A DNA stretch of 45,998 nt from MGIIb-Q1 sp964342465 (lineage in GTDB: Archaea; Thermoplasmatota; Poseidoniia; Poseidoniales; Thalassarchaeaceae): NCBI GenBank assembly GCA_964342465.1, contig CAYFFQ010000017.1, positions 1 through 45,998 on the forward strand, given 5' to 3'. Below are positions 1 through 6,459 of this stretch, piece by piece. A program made the translations under genes and the position numbers. How positions within the stretch are numbered: position 1 is the first letter of the stretch; every line of letters starts with the position of its first letter. The notes under the pieces are model-generated. The model had not been told where the DNA came from. It saw only the letters and a program-made list of their open reading frames with translations, and made no database searches.

Positions 1-84
1 TTCCTGACAGGCGCGCAGGGATTCGGAAAACGCCGCACTATGGTTGTCCACCATCTATCATTCCTGACAGGCGCGCAGGGATTC
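1..84. repeat. 24-bp direct repeat at the 3' end of the thioesterase gene
   Basis: Bases 1-24 and 61-84 are identical. The second copy encodes the last residues of the thioesterase on the minus strand (…ESLRACQE, stop at 58-60). The first copy lies just downstream of the stop. It is either a small 60-bp tandem duplication of the gene's 3' end or an assembly effect at the scaffold edge. Confidence 0.8.
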
Positions 85-468
85 AGCTAGATGGGCGGGA
101 ACTCGCATGGACTTGAAATTGTCAAGGTTCACACAGACGGTCAAGACACTCCCCCGCCATACATCAAGGCCGTCCTGATTGGAAAAGCGATAGCCCCATT
201 CCACCGACTTGTCCCCCACTCTCTCGACCCACATCGTGCAAACCACCGTATCACCATAGCGAAGAGGCGCGAAGTGTTCACCCATCGTCTTCACGGCTGG
301 AAAACCGAGCCTCTGTTCAACAGTGAGGGTAGCGTAGTCGATTCCGCAGATCTGTTCCCACGATTCCTCAAAGAAACGGTGCGCGAGGTCGAAGTATCGC
401 GGATAGTAGACTACCTGAGCGAGGTCCAACATCGGCCAGTCAACGCGGCGAGAAAGGGTGATTGCCAT
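58..468 (-). CDS. acyl-CoA thioesterase, hot-dog fold (4-hydroxybenzoyl-CoA thioesterase/YbgC-like)
   Basis: A 136-residue cytoplasmic protein with the look of a single-domain hot-dog thioesterase, which hydrolyses acyl-CoA to free acid plus CoA. Near the N-terminus it has D15 followed by VVYYPRYFDLAHRFFEE, the family pattern in which an Asp precedes a (Y/H)-x-x-Y/F stretch on the long helix. It continues with the usual strands (RYGDTVVCTMWVERVGDKSVEWGYRF). Length matches the family (130-150). The start is the ATG at 466-468. A GC-rich sequence that can form a pseudoknot lies 40-111 nt upstream of the start, so it may be in the leader. The substrate is unknown. The gene has no functional partner in the window. 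Confidence 0.8.
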   Translation of the reverse strand: MAITLSRRVDWPMLDLAQVVYYPRYFDLAHRFFEESWEQICGIDYATLTVEQRLGFPAVKTMGEHFAPLRYGDTVVCTMWVERVGDKSVEWGYRFSNQDGLDVWRGSVLTVCVNLDNFKSMRVPAHLAESLRACQE

Positions 469-507
469 GGTGGTGCAGAGCCACCCTCTCCTAAATCATG
501 ATGGTTT

Positions 508-579
508 GGGGTGGGGAGCAGAAAAATGGAAAGCGATAGAAAACCGTCTCGGGGACTCCCCACCCCGGAAACCCCGAGA
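508..579 (-). promoter_or_regulatory. possible H-type pseudoknot in the leader of the thioesterase gene
   Basis: Two perfect inverted repeats interlock. Stem A pairs 508-518 with 556-566 (11 bp, GGGGTGGGGAG with CTCCCCACCCC). Stem B pairs 547-554 with 572-579 (8 bp, TCTCGGGG with CCCCGAGA). Because 556-566 lies inside the loop of stem B, both stems can form only as a pseudoknot; otherwise they are alternatives. On the minus strand the geometry is stem 8 bp, loop 5 nt, stem 11 bp, loops 1 nt and 28 nt, ending 39 nt before the ATG at 468. The remainder of 469-760 holds no convincing gene. RNA function is inference. Confidence 0.45.
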
Positions 580-760
580 TGATGTATACGGGATGATGAC
601 CCTTTATGAAAAATGTAATTATCACACCGAAGATGATGTCGAAGAGAGGCCATGAAAGGGTGAGCACCCCCTTGAGATTCACGAGGTGACAGTTGAGTCA
701 AGGTGATATTGGGAGACAGACATAGTAAAGAGCAGGGAACGGGTGAGACCGTTCAACAAC

Positions 761-834
761 GGGCCCGTGGGTTAGCTTGGCTATACTTGGCGCTTCGGGG
801 GCGTCAGACTCCAGTTCAAATCTGGGCGGGCCCA
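761..834 (+). tRNA. tRNA-Pro (anticodon CGG)
   Basis: The acceptor stem GGGCCCG pairs with CGGGCCC at the 3' end. The T arm TCCAG-TTCAAAT-CTGGG is intact. The anticodon stem GGCGC/GCGTC encloses the loop TTCGGGG, giving anticodon CGG (reads CCG, Pro). The discriminator base is A at 834. It is followed by CC-TC, so CCA is not fully encoded. No intron is seen. It is closely similar to the tRNA-Pro(GGG) at 18266-18340. Confidence 0.93.
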
Positions 835-952
835 CCTCAATTCACTCCGTCTTCTCAAATCACTGGTTGATGATAATCTCTCCATTCTGACGGAGGTAGA
901 GAGTCTCCTCGGATTGTCACCTACAGGTTCACACACTCTCCCCAGTGATGGA

Positions 953-1057
953 CTGCGGGGCGAGGGAGGCGCCAACCGCTTCGACGATGAATAATCTGGT
1001 GCGTGGACCGCCGATGGATTCAGAATCCAGCATCCAGCAATCGGACATCAGCAGAGG
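953..1057. repeat. diverged copy of the tRNA-Arg 3' flank
   Basis: About 105 bp directly downstream of tRNA-Arg(CCG), on its minus-strand 3' side, resemble the flank downstream of tRNA-Arg(GCG). That flank is repeated almost identically at about 1852-1961 and 2006-2115. Blocks such as GATGGACTGCGG and CTTCGACGATGAATAATC are shared, while the half nearest the tRNA is more diverged. The rest of 837-952 shows no gene. Confidence 0.75.
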
Positions 1058-1131
1058 CGGACCCACCGCGATTCGAACACGGGTTTCCAGCTCCGGAGGC
1101 TAGAGTGATATCCAGGCTACACTATGGGTCC
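1058..1131 (-). tRNA. tRNA-Arg (anticodon CCG)
   Basis: Read on the minus strand, the acceptor GGACCCA pairs with TGGGTCC, with discriminator G. The D arm has GTGTAGCCTGGATATCAC. The anticodon stem CTAGC/GCTGG encloses CTCCGGA, giving anticodon CCG (reads CGG, Arg). The T loop is TTCGAAT. The 3' end is followed by CC. Outside the anticodon arm it is nearly identical to the tRNA-Arg at 2118-2191. Confidence 0.93.
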
Positions 1132-1289
1132 AGCACGCCGCCCACCAGCCGCCCCTAATTGAACCAGCCGCTTGATTCGCCCGCAATAGAAAATCGCTTC
1201 TTCGCCAACCGCTGAATCTTCCATGATTAGACGGTCTTCCCTCCTGAAATGAAATCTTCAGAACCAACCAACCGACTCCCTCCCAACCA

Positions 1290-1730
1290 TCATTGGTAGA
1301 GCACGAGAGTGACATGTTCGTCCTCAGAGCGACAGTCAGGGCAGGTGTAGTAGGAGAGCAAAACATTGTGACCACCCACCTTTCGTATGGTCTTCGAGAG
1401 GTTCTTCCACGGCCCGCGATGCACGGTGCTCTTCCACTCTCCCATCAAAACGAGTGTCCCATCACCCTTTCCATCGACTTCCATCAAAAGTCGCCCGCGC
1501 AGTAACCCAGCATCGTGAAGAAACAGGCCATTTTCAGCCATCTTCAATCCCGCTTTGGCCGCCTTCTCCCTCACCTTGTCATACGCCTTGGTCATACCGA
1601 GAGGCATGTACATCAGGTGAGCGAATTGGTGGGATATGAAACTGCGGTCGAACATCCTCACACTGCCCTCCGCCCACTCAGGGAGTCCCTCTTCACCGGG
1701 GCAGCCCTTCTGACAACTTTCTCCCGCCAT
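1290..1730 (-). CDS. hypothetical protein between two tRNA-Arg genes
   Basis: The 146-residue reading frame from the ATG at 1728-1730 ends at TGA 1290-1292. I do not recognise the family. The C-terminal 120 residues, from MFDRSFISHQFAHLM onward, have normal protein composition, with a helical stretch (AYDKVREKAAKAGLKMAENG), several beta-like segments and a YYTCPDCRSEDEH near the end that could bind a metal through CPxC and His. The frame stays open upstream to 2093, but that extension is the tRNA-flank repeat translated twice, so I place the start after it. An internal ATG at 1655 would give 121 residues. Its location between tRNA genes and tRNA-end fragments suggests cargo of a mobile or duplicated segment, but no integrase is present. 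Confidence 0.6.
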   Translation of the reverse strand: MAGESCQKGCPGEEGLPEWAEGSVRMFDRSFISHQFAHLMYMPLGMTKAYDKVREKAAKAGLKMAENGLFLHDAGLLRGRLLMEVDGKGDGTLVLMGEWKSTVHRGPWKNLSKTIRKVGGHNVLLSYYTCPDCRSEDEHVTLVLYQ

Positions 1731-1807
1731 ATACGAATTGTTCACTCCACCACCTATCAAGTGACCGGTCTGGGCCTCTGAGAGGGTTGTCCGGTCGAAA
1801 TCCGAAT

Positions 1808-2115
1808 GGCGGACCCACCGCGACCTTGGCGCTGGACTGAGCGGAATGAATCGATGGACTGCGGAGCGAGGGAAGCGCCAACCGCTTCGACGATGAATAA
1901 TCTGGTGCGTGGACCGCCGATGGATTCGGAACACAACAAATCTCAATCGGACCTCAGCAGAGGCGGACCCACCGCGACCTTGGCGCTGGACTGAGCGGAA
2001 TGAATCGATGGACTGCGGAGCGAGGGAAGCGCCAACCGCTTCGACGATGAATAATCTGGTGCGTGGACCGCCGATGGATTCGGAACACAACAAATCTCAA
2101 TCCGATTTCAGCAGA
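1808..2115. repeat. two 154-bp tandem units carrying tRNA-Arg 3'-end fragments
   Basis: Units 1808-1961 and 1962-2115 are almost identical, differing by a few bases near their ends. Each begins with GGCGGACCCACCGCGA, the 3' end of the tRNA-Arg genes (acceptor strand plus T-stem) read from the other strand, with the complement of the terminal CC. The next occurrence of the motif, exactly 154 bp on at 2116, is the intact tRNA-Arg(GCG). Each unit then carries the tRNA 3' flank also seen at 953-1057. The layout resembles stacked attachment sites or a slipped tRNA duplication. Confidence 0.85.
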
Positions 2116-2117
2116 GG

Positions 2118-2191
2118 CGGACCCACCGCGATTCGAACACGGGTTTGAGGCTCCGCAAGCCCCAGTGATATCCAGGCTACACTATGGGTCC
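2118..2191 (-). tRNA. tRNA-Arg (anticodon GCG)
   Basis: On the minus strand, acceptor GGACCCA/TGGGTCC and the same D and T arms as the tRNA-Arg at 1058-1131. The anticodon stem GGGGC/GCCTC encloses TTGCGGA, giving anticodon GCG (reads CGC, Arg). Discriminator G, followed by CC. Its 3' end abuts the 154-bp array. Confidence 0.93.
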
Positions 2192-2249
2192 AGTGGTGCG
2201 CCGACCTGCCCACCCGCTTTAATCCCGCCGGAGTGGATGAAATCGGTTT

Positions 2250-2345
2250 CAATCAACTACACATCTATGGGGCTACCGAGTGCAGAAGCGAGGTAGGGAA
2301 GCAGGCAGGGCAATCAACCTCACATCTGTGGGCCTAACTGTGCAG
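2250..2345. repeat. two imperfect 36-bp direct repeats
   Basis: 2250-2285 and 2311-2345 are imperfect copies 61 bp apart, sharing CAATCAAC, CACATCT.TG and GTGCAG. They lie in the 200-bp space upstream of tRNA-Arg(GCG) in the transcription sense, with no gene seen there. Confidence 0.6.
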
Positions 2346-2393
2346 TGAGGGGAGGATAACAAATGAAAAACAGGACGAGGGCTGGATATCAGA

Positions 2394-2642
2394 TCAGTTC
2401 AGAGAGTAGATTCTCTTGCCGGTAGTGGAGTCCTGAGCCCAGTTTATGTCCTTGCAGTATCTAGGAATGAAGAATCCTATCTTCCTCGGCGTCAATCCGT
2501 GGTTCTTCATCTTCCGGTCATTTGCCAAGGATGCGACTATCTCACTTGCAGTGCATTTGGGATGCTTACTGACATAATGCAGAATCTCTGACTTCAATCT
2601 ATTTCTTCTCGCAACCTTCTGGCTGCCTACCCCGCTCTCCAT
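2394..2642 (-). CDS. small winged-helix-like protein
   Basis: 82 residues from the ATG at 2640-2642; a GTG one codon upstream is an alternative. The sequence is basic. It reads as a helix (RNRLKSEILHYVSKHPKC), then a helix-turn-helix-like segment (TASEIVASLANDRKMKNHGLTPRKIGFFI) and a C-terminal strand pair ending GKRIYSLN, the layout of a winged helix. A DNA-binding role is inference from fold-like features. I cannot name a family. It stands alone among small hypothetical genes. Confidence 0.55.
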   Translation of the reverse strand: MESGVGSQKVARRNRLKSEILHYVSKHPKCTASEIVASLANDRKMKNHGLTPRKIGFFIPRYCKDINWAQDSTTGKRIYSLN

Positions 2643-2710
2643 CACCCTTCTTTGGCTCTACATCCCTTATCAAGCGAAAGTGGGATGTCCCATCAACCGC
2701 CATTCTCAGG

Positions 2711-2785
2711 TGTGACCTTCGGGGGGAGGTGTGACCCTCTGGGTGTGTGTGACTCGGGAGGGTGTGTCCCTCTGGGTGTGTGTGG
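2711..2785. repeat. short 33-bp GT-rich direct repeats
   Basis: A GTG-CCCTCTGGGTGTGTGTG motif occurs at about 2731-2752 and 2764-2785, spaced 33 bp, with a weaker copy near 2711. The 33-bp period keeps a minus-strand frame open (HTHPEGHT-like), but composition and overlap argue against a gene. Nothing else is evident in 2643-2861. Confidence 0.55.
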
Positions 2786-2861
2786 CCCATCGGAGGGATG
2801 CCCACTAGGGAGAGGTATGATTCTGGGGCGGGTAGGTCATATCGCCACTGGCGGCATCGGT

Positions 2862-3209
2862 TCACAGGAGAGGTACGATGGTCTTCCAACTTGGATTGGC
2901 CAGTTTCTTGCCCTTTCCATCACGAGGGTTCGGGTGTGCGTTGACGAGGGTGCCGTGCATACCTCCCACTTCGAATTTGATACGTAGTTCAACGAATCTG
3001 TCTCGTTGTGCCGCTTCGAGAGCCTCATCATCAAGTTCATGGCTGGCGAATTCGTCTGCAAATCCTTGGTTGGTGATTCTCACTATGTTGCCGTCCAAGT
3101 GGACTCTTGGTTGGAAGTGATGGTCATCGGGGTTCTCCATGCCCACTCTGAGGTCGATGACGACCTTGTCACGTACGCCCACCTTGGTGATATCGACTGA
3201 GGAGACCAT
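2862..3209 (-). CDS. hypothetical protein, beta-rich
   Basis: 115 residues from the ATG at 3207-3209. The frame is open to a GTG at 3323 (153 residues), but the added N-terminus is Pro/Arg-rich and less protein-like, so the start is uncertain. The body has alternating hydrophobic strands (VDITKVGVRDKVVIDLRVGM, RVHLDGNIVRITNQ, RFVELRIKFEVGGMHGTLV) separated by an acidic helix (DELDDEALEAAQ-like), suggesting a small beta sandwich. No signal peptide or membrane segment. Function unknown. It is minus-strand like both neighbours and lies about 240 bp downstream of the PKD lipoprotein gene. Confidence 0.55.
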   Translation of the reverse strand: MVSSVDITKVGVRDKVVIDLRVGMENPDDHHFQPRVHLDGNIVRITNQGFADEFASHELDDEALEAAQRDRFVELRIKFEVGGMHGTLVNAHPNPRDGKGKKLANPSWKTIVPLL

Positions 3210-3452
3210 CTCTACCGAGTGGTCCGAAAGCGGGTCGGGGTTAGAAAGTTCGCATTGGGATGTCACTACGGACGAACGCAGGGTTGGTGGGTTGTGTGTG
3301 CGCCTCTCCGATATCCTCGCCACCTACAAGTGTCACCCGAGATGAACTCCTAGTCGGTGGGTTGAGCAGGACCCCCTTGCGAACCAGTGATGGGATTTCG
3401 GCTGTCAGGCGGGATGGATTCCCTGTTGGTAAGCCGCCCATTGACGAGATAG

Positions 3453-4658
3453 TCACGCATAGACTTCTGCGATTCTCGGCACCAGAATGGTGAATTCAAC
3501 TTCCAACTCCCATTCATTTCCATCATCAGGGTCGACCCCTTCCCATAAGTCGGGGTCAGCTTGGTCCGCCGTTATCTGCCATGTCCAGTTCCCGCTGCCG
3601 AACCGAGCCGCAGGGTCATTCAGGATGAAGGCGAGCAGACTCTCGCGGTGGTCTGACTGGTAGGTCTTCGATTCGGCTGGAATCGGATTCATTCCATCTC
3701 TATCGATGTAGGCCCTCGCCGGCTCGGTGATGTTATCCTGACGAGTCTTCTGTTCCTCATTCCAGGCGCTTTCCGGTACTGCGAGGCGCAGGGTGAAGTT
3801 GTCCTGCGGCATCTGATGAAGGAGGATGTCCATCTTGAGACTGAGTGTGGCATTCACTTCGATGATTCTCCCTTCCGCCCCAGGAATCTGTGAATCCGAC
3901 CATGACTCTCCCTGTTTGAGGTAGCCACTCCAATCGAAGGTGATGCGCTTCTGCTCCCAAGTCACCTGCCATGTTCTGGTGCTCACATTGATGGTGAAAT
4001 AGCGACTGATAGAGGCTCCCTTGTCGTCAGTCACTTGCACGGAGCCCTGAAACTCACCCGATTCATTGACCAATATCTCCATCTTCGATTCGGTCGAGTC
4101 GACATCGTTGCGGGGGTCGCCATCACCATCGCTGTCCTCGGAATAATCCAAATCCCAGTTCCATGTGAGAACTCCGCCCTCGGGGTCGAATGAACCACTG
4201 GCATCGAGAGTTATCATTTCACCCACTTTTACGATTTCGGGAGCGAGAAGTTCCACTTCTGGATAGGCGTTGACATGAATCGTCCACTGGCTGTTGTCCA
4301 CACCACCCTGGTCGTTGGTCACCTTGACCGTCACGACATAGGTTCCTGGTTCCATGAAGTAGTGGTTCGTCAATCCCTGTGAAGTGGAGGTCTGTTCTCC
4401 GTCACCGAAGTCCCATTCATATTCCGTGATGATGGTGCCTTCCGGTGTGGTTGAGTCGCGGGCGTCAAAATTGACGACATGGCTCTCGGTAATCTGGTCC
4501 ACATCGACTGTCAGAGAGGCTGTCGGTTCAGGTGGGCCAATCGGATTGGTGCATCCAGCCGTGAACAGACTCAGAAGGAGTGTGAGGATGAGAATGTGCT
4601 GGCGCCATGCTGACGCCTTATCGCCCCCCTTCATGGCGTTGCGTGGAAAATCCATCAT
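3453..4658 (-). CDS. PKD-domain surface lipoprotein
   Basis: A 401-residue exported protein. Residues 21-36 form a hydrophobic signal ending in the lipobox LFTAGC, so C36 would be lipid-modified and anchor the protein on the outer membrane face. An ATG at residue 9 would give a more typical signal length. Residues 47-130 are a PKD domain with the signature YEWDFGDGE (80-88) and GTYVVTVKVTNDQGG. Residues 132-226 are a second PKD-like domain (DASGSFDPEGG, WNWDLDYSEDSDGDGD) with an Asp-rich insertion that may bind calcium. The remaining 170 residues are beta-rich and unassigned (ITFDWSGYLKQGESW…, NFTLRLAVPESAW…). PKD domains usually mediate protein or glycan contacts. A 38-bp tandem repeat lies just upstream. 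Confidence 0.85.
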   Translation of the reverse strand: MMDFPRNAMKGGDKASAWRQHILILTLLLSLFTAGCTNPIGPPEPTASLTVDVDQITESHVVNFDARDSTTPEGTIITEYEWDFGDGEQTSTSQGLTNHYFMEPGTYVVTVKVTNDQGGVDNSQWTIHVNAYPEVELLAPEIVKVGEMITLDASGSFDPEGGVLTWNWDLDYSEDSDGDGDPRNDVDSTESKMEILVNESGEFQGSVQVTDDKGASISRYFTINVSTRTWQVTWEQKRITFDWSGYLKQGESWSDSQIPGAEGRIIEVNATLSLKMDILLHQMPQDNFTLRLAVPESAWNEEQKTRQDNITEPARAYIDRDGMNPIPAESKTYQSDHRESLLAFILNDPAARFGSGNWTWQITADQADPDLWEGVDPDDGNEWELEVEFTILVPRIAEVYA

Positions 4659-4703
4659 TTAACAGCATGACGCATCGTTGTGACCGAATTGGGGGAAAAA
4701 TGT

Positions 4704-4938
4704 CATGGATATATCGGACACCGAGCCTTGACCCTGCCGGTCACGGATATATCGGACACCGAGCCTTGACCCCGCCGGTCATGGATATATCGGCCACCGA
4801 GCCTTGACCCCGCCGGTCATGGATATATCGGCCACCGAGCCTTGGCCCTGTCTGTCATGGATATATCGGACACCGAGCCTTGGCCCTGTCTGTCATGGAT
4901 ATATCGGACACCGAGCCTTGACCCCGCCGGTCATGGAT
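4704..4938. repeat. 38-bp tandem repeat, six units plus a partial
   Basis: Units start at 4704, 4742, 4780, 4818, 4856 and 4894, with a 7-base remnant at 4932. Each contains the palindromic GATATATC (GGCCACC variants in units 3 and 4) and CCGAGCCTTG; the unit ends vary between CCGCCGGT and TGTCTGT. The array fills the gap between two minus-strand genes, upstream of the lipoprotein. The unit length is not a multiple of three, and there are no unique spacers, so this is neither coding nor CRISPR. Confidence 0.95.
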
Positions 4939-4947
4939 GGTGAGATG

Positions 4948-5385
4948 TCATTCGGTCAACCAGTCGATGTCTTCATCACTGACCGGTACCTCCACCTTCT
5001 GATAGGCCGACATATCGCTTTCTGTCGCCTTCGCCTCTTTGAGGTGTTCATCAGCGGTCTCAGGGTCAACCGCCTCCCCCCTCGCCATCCCATAGTGGTC
5101 ATCCATCGGGGTCTCCTTCAGCAGGTCATCCGCTGAAGCTTCTTCAACATGAAAATCGACCGGCACCTCCACCTTCATCTCCTTTGGAGGGGTGAGGGTG
5201 TCATCGGAGAGTTGGCTCACGACATCGTCGAGGGTCTCCTGCCGTGTGGCGGCGTAGTCAGCGGCGAGTTGCTCTTCTGCACGCGCCTCGGTCTCCTCGA
5301 AACTCAGGGGTTCCTCTCTCTGTTGGCGGGGGCGGCGAAAGAGGCGGCGCAACCAACCCATGCGAGGCGAGAAGAGCATGCGCAC
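4948..5385 (-). CDS. acidic hypothetical protein with basic N-terminus
   Basis: 145 residues. The start is probably the GTG at 5383-5385, because GGGGTGA sits 8 nt upstream; an ATG follows two codons later. The first 25 residues are strongly basic (WLRRLFRRPRQQR). The remainder is acidic and predicted helical or disordered (SFEETEARAEEQLAADYAATR, DDVVSQLSDDTLTPP), ending SDEDIDWLTE. No domain is recognised. A basic head on an acidic disordered tail could bind membrane or nucleic acid, but this is not shown. It diverges from the exonuclease gene at 5450, with 64 bp between them. Confidence 0.65.
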   Translation of the reverse strand: MRMLFSPRMGWLRRLFRRPRQQREEPLSFEETEARAEEQLAADYAATRQETLDDVVSQLSDDTLTPPKEMKVEVPVDFHVEEASADDLLKETPMDDHYGMARGEAVDPETADEHLKEAKATESDMSAYQKVEVPVSDEDIDWLTE

Positions 5386-5449
5386 ATAGGCTTCACCCCA
5401 AACCGTTCAATTTCCCACACATTCAAACGAAGGGCCATTCCCCCTGTGG

Positions 5450-6268
5450 ATGATGACCCACGACCCACTGGCCGGTTGTCGCGTTCTCGGGTTCGACTTG
5501 GAGACGACTGGTCTACAGAGGCAGAACCACCGCATCATCCAGTTCGCCTTGGTTGGAAGCGATGTCGATGGCTCATCCATCCACTACGAATCGCTGGTAA
5601 ATCCACAACGCAGGATTCCAGCCGATTCGGTCCGAGTTCATGGCATCAGGGATAGTGATGTGAAGCATTCAGCAGTATTCGGAGAACATATCGACGAATT
5701 GAATGCGCTGTTTGAGGGTGCGGTGGTGGTCGGTCACAATGTGAAGAGTTTCGACTGGCCCTTCATGACCAACGAATACCTCCGTTTCGGTAAGCCACTC
5801 CCTGAGCCGGTAGCGATTATCGACACTCTTCAGGTGGCTCGCAGACTGAAGTTGCCGCGACCGCATGGATTAGGTTATCTCTGTAATAGATATGGTGTGA
5901 AATTGGAGAATGCACACGATGCGGCTGCCGATGCAGCCGCTTCACTCCTGTTGCTCTGGAAGATGATGGAGGCCGACCCCAAACCGTTTCGCAGGACGCT
6001 TAGTGACCTCACCACTTGGCTCGGCGGTAGCGACCTGAATCAGTCTGGCTCCCTCGGTCGAGGCTACGATGACCTTGAGCCGTTCGACCGCGATGGCATG
6101 GTCAGAATAGACGGCGACGACCTCGTTATCGCCTTCGGCCGCCATCGCGGCGCCACCCTCGCTAGGATTGCTGACATCGACAGGGGATATCTTGGGTGGA
6201 TGCTCTCCCCTCAGGGGCCTTTCGGAGATGGTGAAAGGGCTCGGCTCAAGGAATATCTGAACTCTTGA
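5450..6268 (+). CDS. DnaQ-like DEDDh 3'-5' exonuclease with ExoX-like C-terminal domain
   Basis: 272 residues. The N-terminal 170 residues carry the DEDDh exonuclease motifs: D16 and E18 in FDLETTG (motif ExoI), D102 in GHNVKSFDWPF (ExoII), and H156 with D161 in NAHDAAADA (ExoIII). Such enzymes use two metal ions to remove nucleotides from DNA 3' ends. Residues 218-270 (VIAFGRHRGATLARIADIDRGYLGWML) match the small C-terminal domain found in exodeoxyribonuclease X-type proteins. A proofreading subunit role is unlikely without a polymerase nearby, so a repair or single-strand-trimming exonuclease is more likely. Tandem ATGs occur at 5450 and 5453. It faces the Fe-S nuclease gene tail to tail. 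Confidence 0.85.
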   Translation: MMTHDPLAGCRVLGFDLETTGLQRQNHRIIQFALVGSDVDGSSIHYESLVNPQRRIPADSVRVHGIRDSDVKHSAVFGEHIDELNALFEGAVVVGHNVKSFDWPFMTNEYLRFGKPLPEPVAIIDTLQVARRLKLPRPHGLGYLCNRYGVKLENAHDAAADAAASLLLLWKMMEADPKPFRRTLSDLTTWLGGSDLNQSGSLGRGYDDLEPFDRDGMVRIDGDDLVIAFGRHRGATLARIADIDRGYLGWMLSPQGPFGDGERARLKEYLNS

Positions 6269-6290
6269 CAGAAACCTGCGAAATCAACCG

Positions 6291-6391
6291 TCAGTCTGTC
6301 GGTGAATCGGTCTGCCTCATCTTCACCACCCTCCTTCCGCGACCCCTCTCCCACTCATCATCAGTCTGTCTGTGAACCGGTCTATCTCACC
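6291..6391. repeat. two 31-bp direct repeats between convergent nuclease genes
   Basis: 6291-6321 and 6361-6391 are imperfect copies 70 bp apart (TCAGTCTGTC.GTGAA.CGGTCT…CTCA). They occupy the 190-bp space between the 3' ends of the exonuclease and the Cas4-like nuclease. No strong terminator hairpin was seen. Confidence 0.7.
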
Positions 6392-6459
6392 ATCCTCAGA
6401 TGGATGACTATCCGAGGGAAATCAGTAATCCCGATGTCAATTTTGCTCAGATGAATGAG

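Noticed and set aside
458..701. Overlapping short frames between the thioesterase gene and tRNA-Pro(CGG)
   Set aside because: They run through the inverted repeats, overlap the thioesterase start, and show no conserved-looking protein features.
1731..2093. N-terminal extension of the hypothetical protein at 1290-1730
   Set aside because: The frame is open, but it is the 154-bp tRNA-flank repeat translated in two phases. It includes tRNA-end sequence and has no protein-like composition.
2599..2889. Minus-strand 96-codon frame with HTHPEGHT repeats
   Set aside because: It arises from a GT-rich 33-bp DNA repeat, overlaps the ends of two better-supported genes, and lacks any family resemblance.
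4704..4938. CRISPR array interpretation of the tandem repeats (also 34657-34784 and 45835-45998)
   Set aside because: Units are contiguous with no unique spacers, and no cas1/cas2 gene is present; the Cas4-like nuclease alone is not evidence for CRISPR.
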